Shown: positions 13,799 to 15,055 of the stretch, in pieces | Numbering within the stretch: the first letter of the stretch is position 1 | Layout: every line of letters starts with the position of its first letter | NCBI GenBank assembly: GCA_021787175.1 | Contig: JAJYMF010000206.1 | Coordinates: 1-15,055 of the forward strand | Direction of reading: 5' to 3' | Length of the DNA: 15,055 nt | From: Pseudomonadota bacterium | Lineage (GTDB): Bacteria > Pseudomonadota > Gammaproteobacteria > Xanthomonadales > Rhodanobacteraceae | Notes under the pieces: generated by a model | What the model saw: only the letters and a program-made list of their open reading frames with translations | What the model was told of the DNA's origin: nothing | Database searches by the model: none | Position numbers and translations under genes: made by a program

Positions 13799-15055
13799 TC
13801 AGCGCGGCTGCGCCAGGTCGTCGAGCATCGCCTTGAGGAACCGCGCGGCCTCGCCGCCGGTGGCGGCGCGGTGGTCGAAGGTCAGCGACAGCGGGATCAC
13901 CCGATGCGTCTCGATGCTGCCCATCACGGCGACGACGTCGTGGCGCAGCTTGCCGGCGGCGATGATGGCCACGCACGGCGGCACGATCACCGGGGTGGCG
14001 TAGCGGCCGGCGAACATGCCGAAGTTGGACAGCATGATGGTGTAGCCGGACAGCTCGCCGGCCGGGATCGAGCGGTCCAGCACCTGGGTGCGCACGCGGT
14101 TGACCGCGGCGCGCAGGCCGGCGGCGTCGAGGTGGTCGGCGTTGCGCACGGCCGGCACGAACAGGCCGTCGTCGGTATCGACCGCGAGGCCGATGTCGAC
14201 GTGCGGATGCAGGGTGCGGGTCAGGTTGGCGCCGTCGAACCAGGCGTTGAGCGCCGGCACGGTCTTGCAGGCCACCACCAGCGAACGCAGCAGGCGCACG
14301 GTGATGTCGTTGCCCGGCTGCCAGGCATGCAGATCGGCGTCGTCGACGATGGTCGTCGGCACGATCTGCGCGTGCGAGTCGGCCATCACCCGCGCCATGG
14401 TGCGGCGCATGCCCTTGAGCTGCTCGGGCTGGCCCAGCGCGCCGGCGTGCGTCGGCGGCGAGGTGCGCACCGGCTTGCCGGCGGCGGAAAGTGTTGTTCT
14501 CCCCTCTCCCCTCGGGAGAGGGGCAGGGGGTGAGGGTTCGGCGCGCGGCGTACCCTCACCCGGCGCTGCGCGGAAAGCGGCGCTGCCGCTGGCCGCAGCC
14601 TGCTTGACATCGTTCATCGTCACCACGCCATCGGCGCCGCTGGGCCGCACGCGACCGAGATCGACGCCCAGTTTCTTCGCCAGTGCGCGCACCGCCGGCA
14701 CCGCCTTGACGCCGCCGACGGCGAGCACGGCGTCGCTGCGCACGCTGTCGGAGGACTGCATGGCGCCGACCACGGTGCCGGCATCGGCGCTCTCGGCCTT
14801 TCCGCCGGCGCTGATCTGGCCGCCGTCGTCGGAAGCCACGACCTGATCGCCGTTGTGCGCTGCCTTGGTGCCCGCGCCGCGGGCGGCGGCGGGCTTGGCC
14901 GGACCGTGGTGGTGGCCGGTCGCTTCGGCGTCGGCGCGCTGCGGCAGCCTGGGGTCGATCTCGAACTCGGCCAGCGCCGCGCCGGTGGTGATCACATCGC
15001 CGTTGCCGCCGTGCATCTTCACCAGCTTGCCGGAGTAGGGCGAGGGTACCTCGAC
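13799..15055 (-). CDS. 2-oxoacid dehydrogenase complex E2 acyltransferase (cut by right edge)
   Basis: The C-terminal 418 residues of a dihydrolipoamide acyltransferase, the core of a pyruvate- or branched-chain-type dehydrogenase complex; the frame runs open off the window edge. In order: the second half of a lipoyl domain (VEVPSPYSGKLVKMHGGNGDVI..GAALAEFEID; the lipoyl-Lys lies outside), a Gly/Ala/His-rich linker, a peripheral subunit-binding domain (VPAVRALAKKLGVDLGRVRPSG..GVVTMNDVK), a second linker holding the palindromic repeat at 14501-14561, and the catalytic domain ending with FDHRAATGGEAARF. The catalytic His is encoded at 13871-13873. The usual DHRxxDG has Thr in place of Asp. LSNFGMFAGRYATPVIVPP is also typical of the family. 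Which complex it serves cannot be decided without the upstream genes. Confidence 0.92.
   Translation of the reverse strand, partial: VEVPSPYSGKLVKMHGGNGDVITTGAALAEFEIDPRLPQRADAEATGHHHGPAKPAAARGAGTKAAHNGDQVVASDDGGQISAGGKAESADAGTVVGAMQSSDSVRSDAVLAVGGVKAVPAVRALAKKLGVDLGRVRPSGADGVVTMNDVKQAAASGSAAFRAAPGEGTPRAEPSPPAPLPRGEGRTTLSAAGKPVRTSPPTHAGALGQPEQLKGMRRTMARVMADSHAQIVPTTIVDDADLHAWQPGNDITVRLLRSLVVACKTVPALNAWFDGANLTRTLHPHVDIGLAVDTDDGLFVPAVRNADHLDAAGLRAAVNRVRTQVLDRSIPAGELSGYTIMLSNFGMFAGRYATPVIVPPCVAIIAAGKLRHDVVAVMGSIETHRVIPLSLTFDHRAATGGEAARFLKAMLDDLAQPR
14501..14561. repeat. Double-palindrome interspersed repeat inside E2 linker
   Basis: Two perfect inverted repeats lie in tandem. The first is CCCCTCTCCC (14501-14510) with GGGAGAGGGG (14514-14523), loop CTC. 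The second is GGGTGAGGGT (14528-14537) with ACCCTCACCC (14552-14561), 14-nt loop. The sequence type matches palindromic elements scattered in many Xanthomonadales and Burkholderia genomes. It is translated in the E2 frame as the Pro/Gly/Arg-rich PSPPAPLPRGEGR. Confidence 0.75.

Overview
The window is GC-rich proteobacterial chromosome, read as Gammaproteobacteria and most likely Xanthomonadales/Lysobacterales (a Rhodanobacteraceae-like or Xanthomonadaceae-like genome). The reasons are the very high GC at third codon positions, the split class II ribonucleotide reductase (NrdJa/NrdJb), a tryptophanyl-tRNA synthetase with a long C-terminal extension, a FecA-like TonB receptor, and a CCCTCTCCC/GGGAGAGGG-type interspersed palindrome in a coding linker. 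The family placement is inference. The gene content is mostly core or ordinary accessory; no phage, transposase, CRISPR array or dedicated defence operon was seen.

Layout. Positions 1-112 hold the 3' end of a 5S rRNA (+) and its intrinsic terminator, the end of an rRNA operon. Convergent to it is a minus-strand group: a Do-type periplasmic serine protease (DegP/DegQ family, 2005-3405), then a secreted PstS-like solute-binding protein (870-1925), then a YigB-like HAD phosphatase (178-870) whose start overlaps the preceding stop by one base. A 345-bp divergent intergenic region (3406-3750) follows. It holds a good -35 element and a near-consensus NrdR box, with a weaker second box exactly 31 bp further on.

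From 3751 on the plus strand lies a split adenosylcobalamin-dependent ribonucleotide reductase: NrdJa (catalytic, 3751-5898), an Ala/Lys-rich histone H1-like protein (5964-6440), two tandem GC-rich hairpins, and NrdJb (6517-7272), which carries the C-terminal cysteine cluster that NrdJa lacks. The interposed histone-like gene is the most interesting arrangement here: dNTP synthesis and a DNA-compacting protein appear to share one NrdR-controlled transcript. Downstream are a five-helix membrane protein of unknown function (7491-7982) and a decayed thioredoxin gene (8023-8300), which keeps WCGPC but has lost about 16 codons plus one further base.

Positions 8370-11610 hold a divergent pair: a TonB-dependent outer-membrane receptor (minus) and a predicted outer-membrane beta-barrel protein whose mature N-terminus would be Cys-Ala-Cys-Gly-Cys-Gly (plus). 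A 15-bp-stem hairpin separates the latter from trpS (11679-13091) and partly buries the trpS Shine-Dalgarno. A small three-helix membrane protein overlaps the trpS stop by 4 nt. The window ends with a minus-strand pair: a 2-oxoacid dehydrogenase E2 acyltransferase, cut by the right edge and carrying a double palindrome translated in frame in its linker, followed 6 nt later by a VOC/glyoxalase-fold protein.
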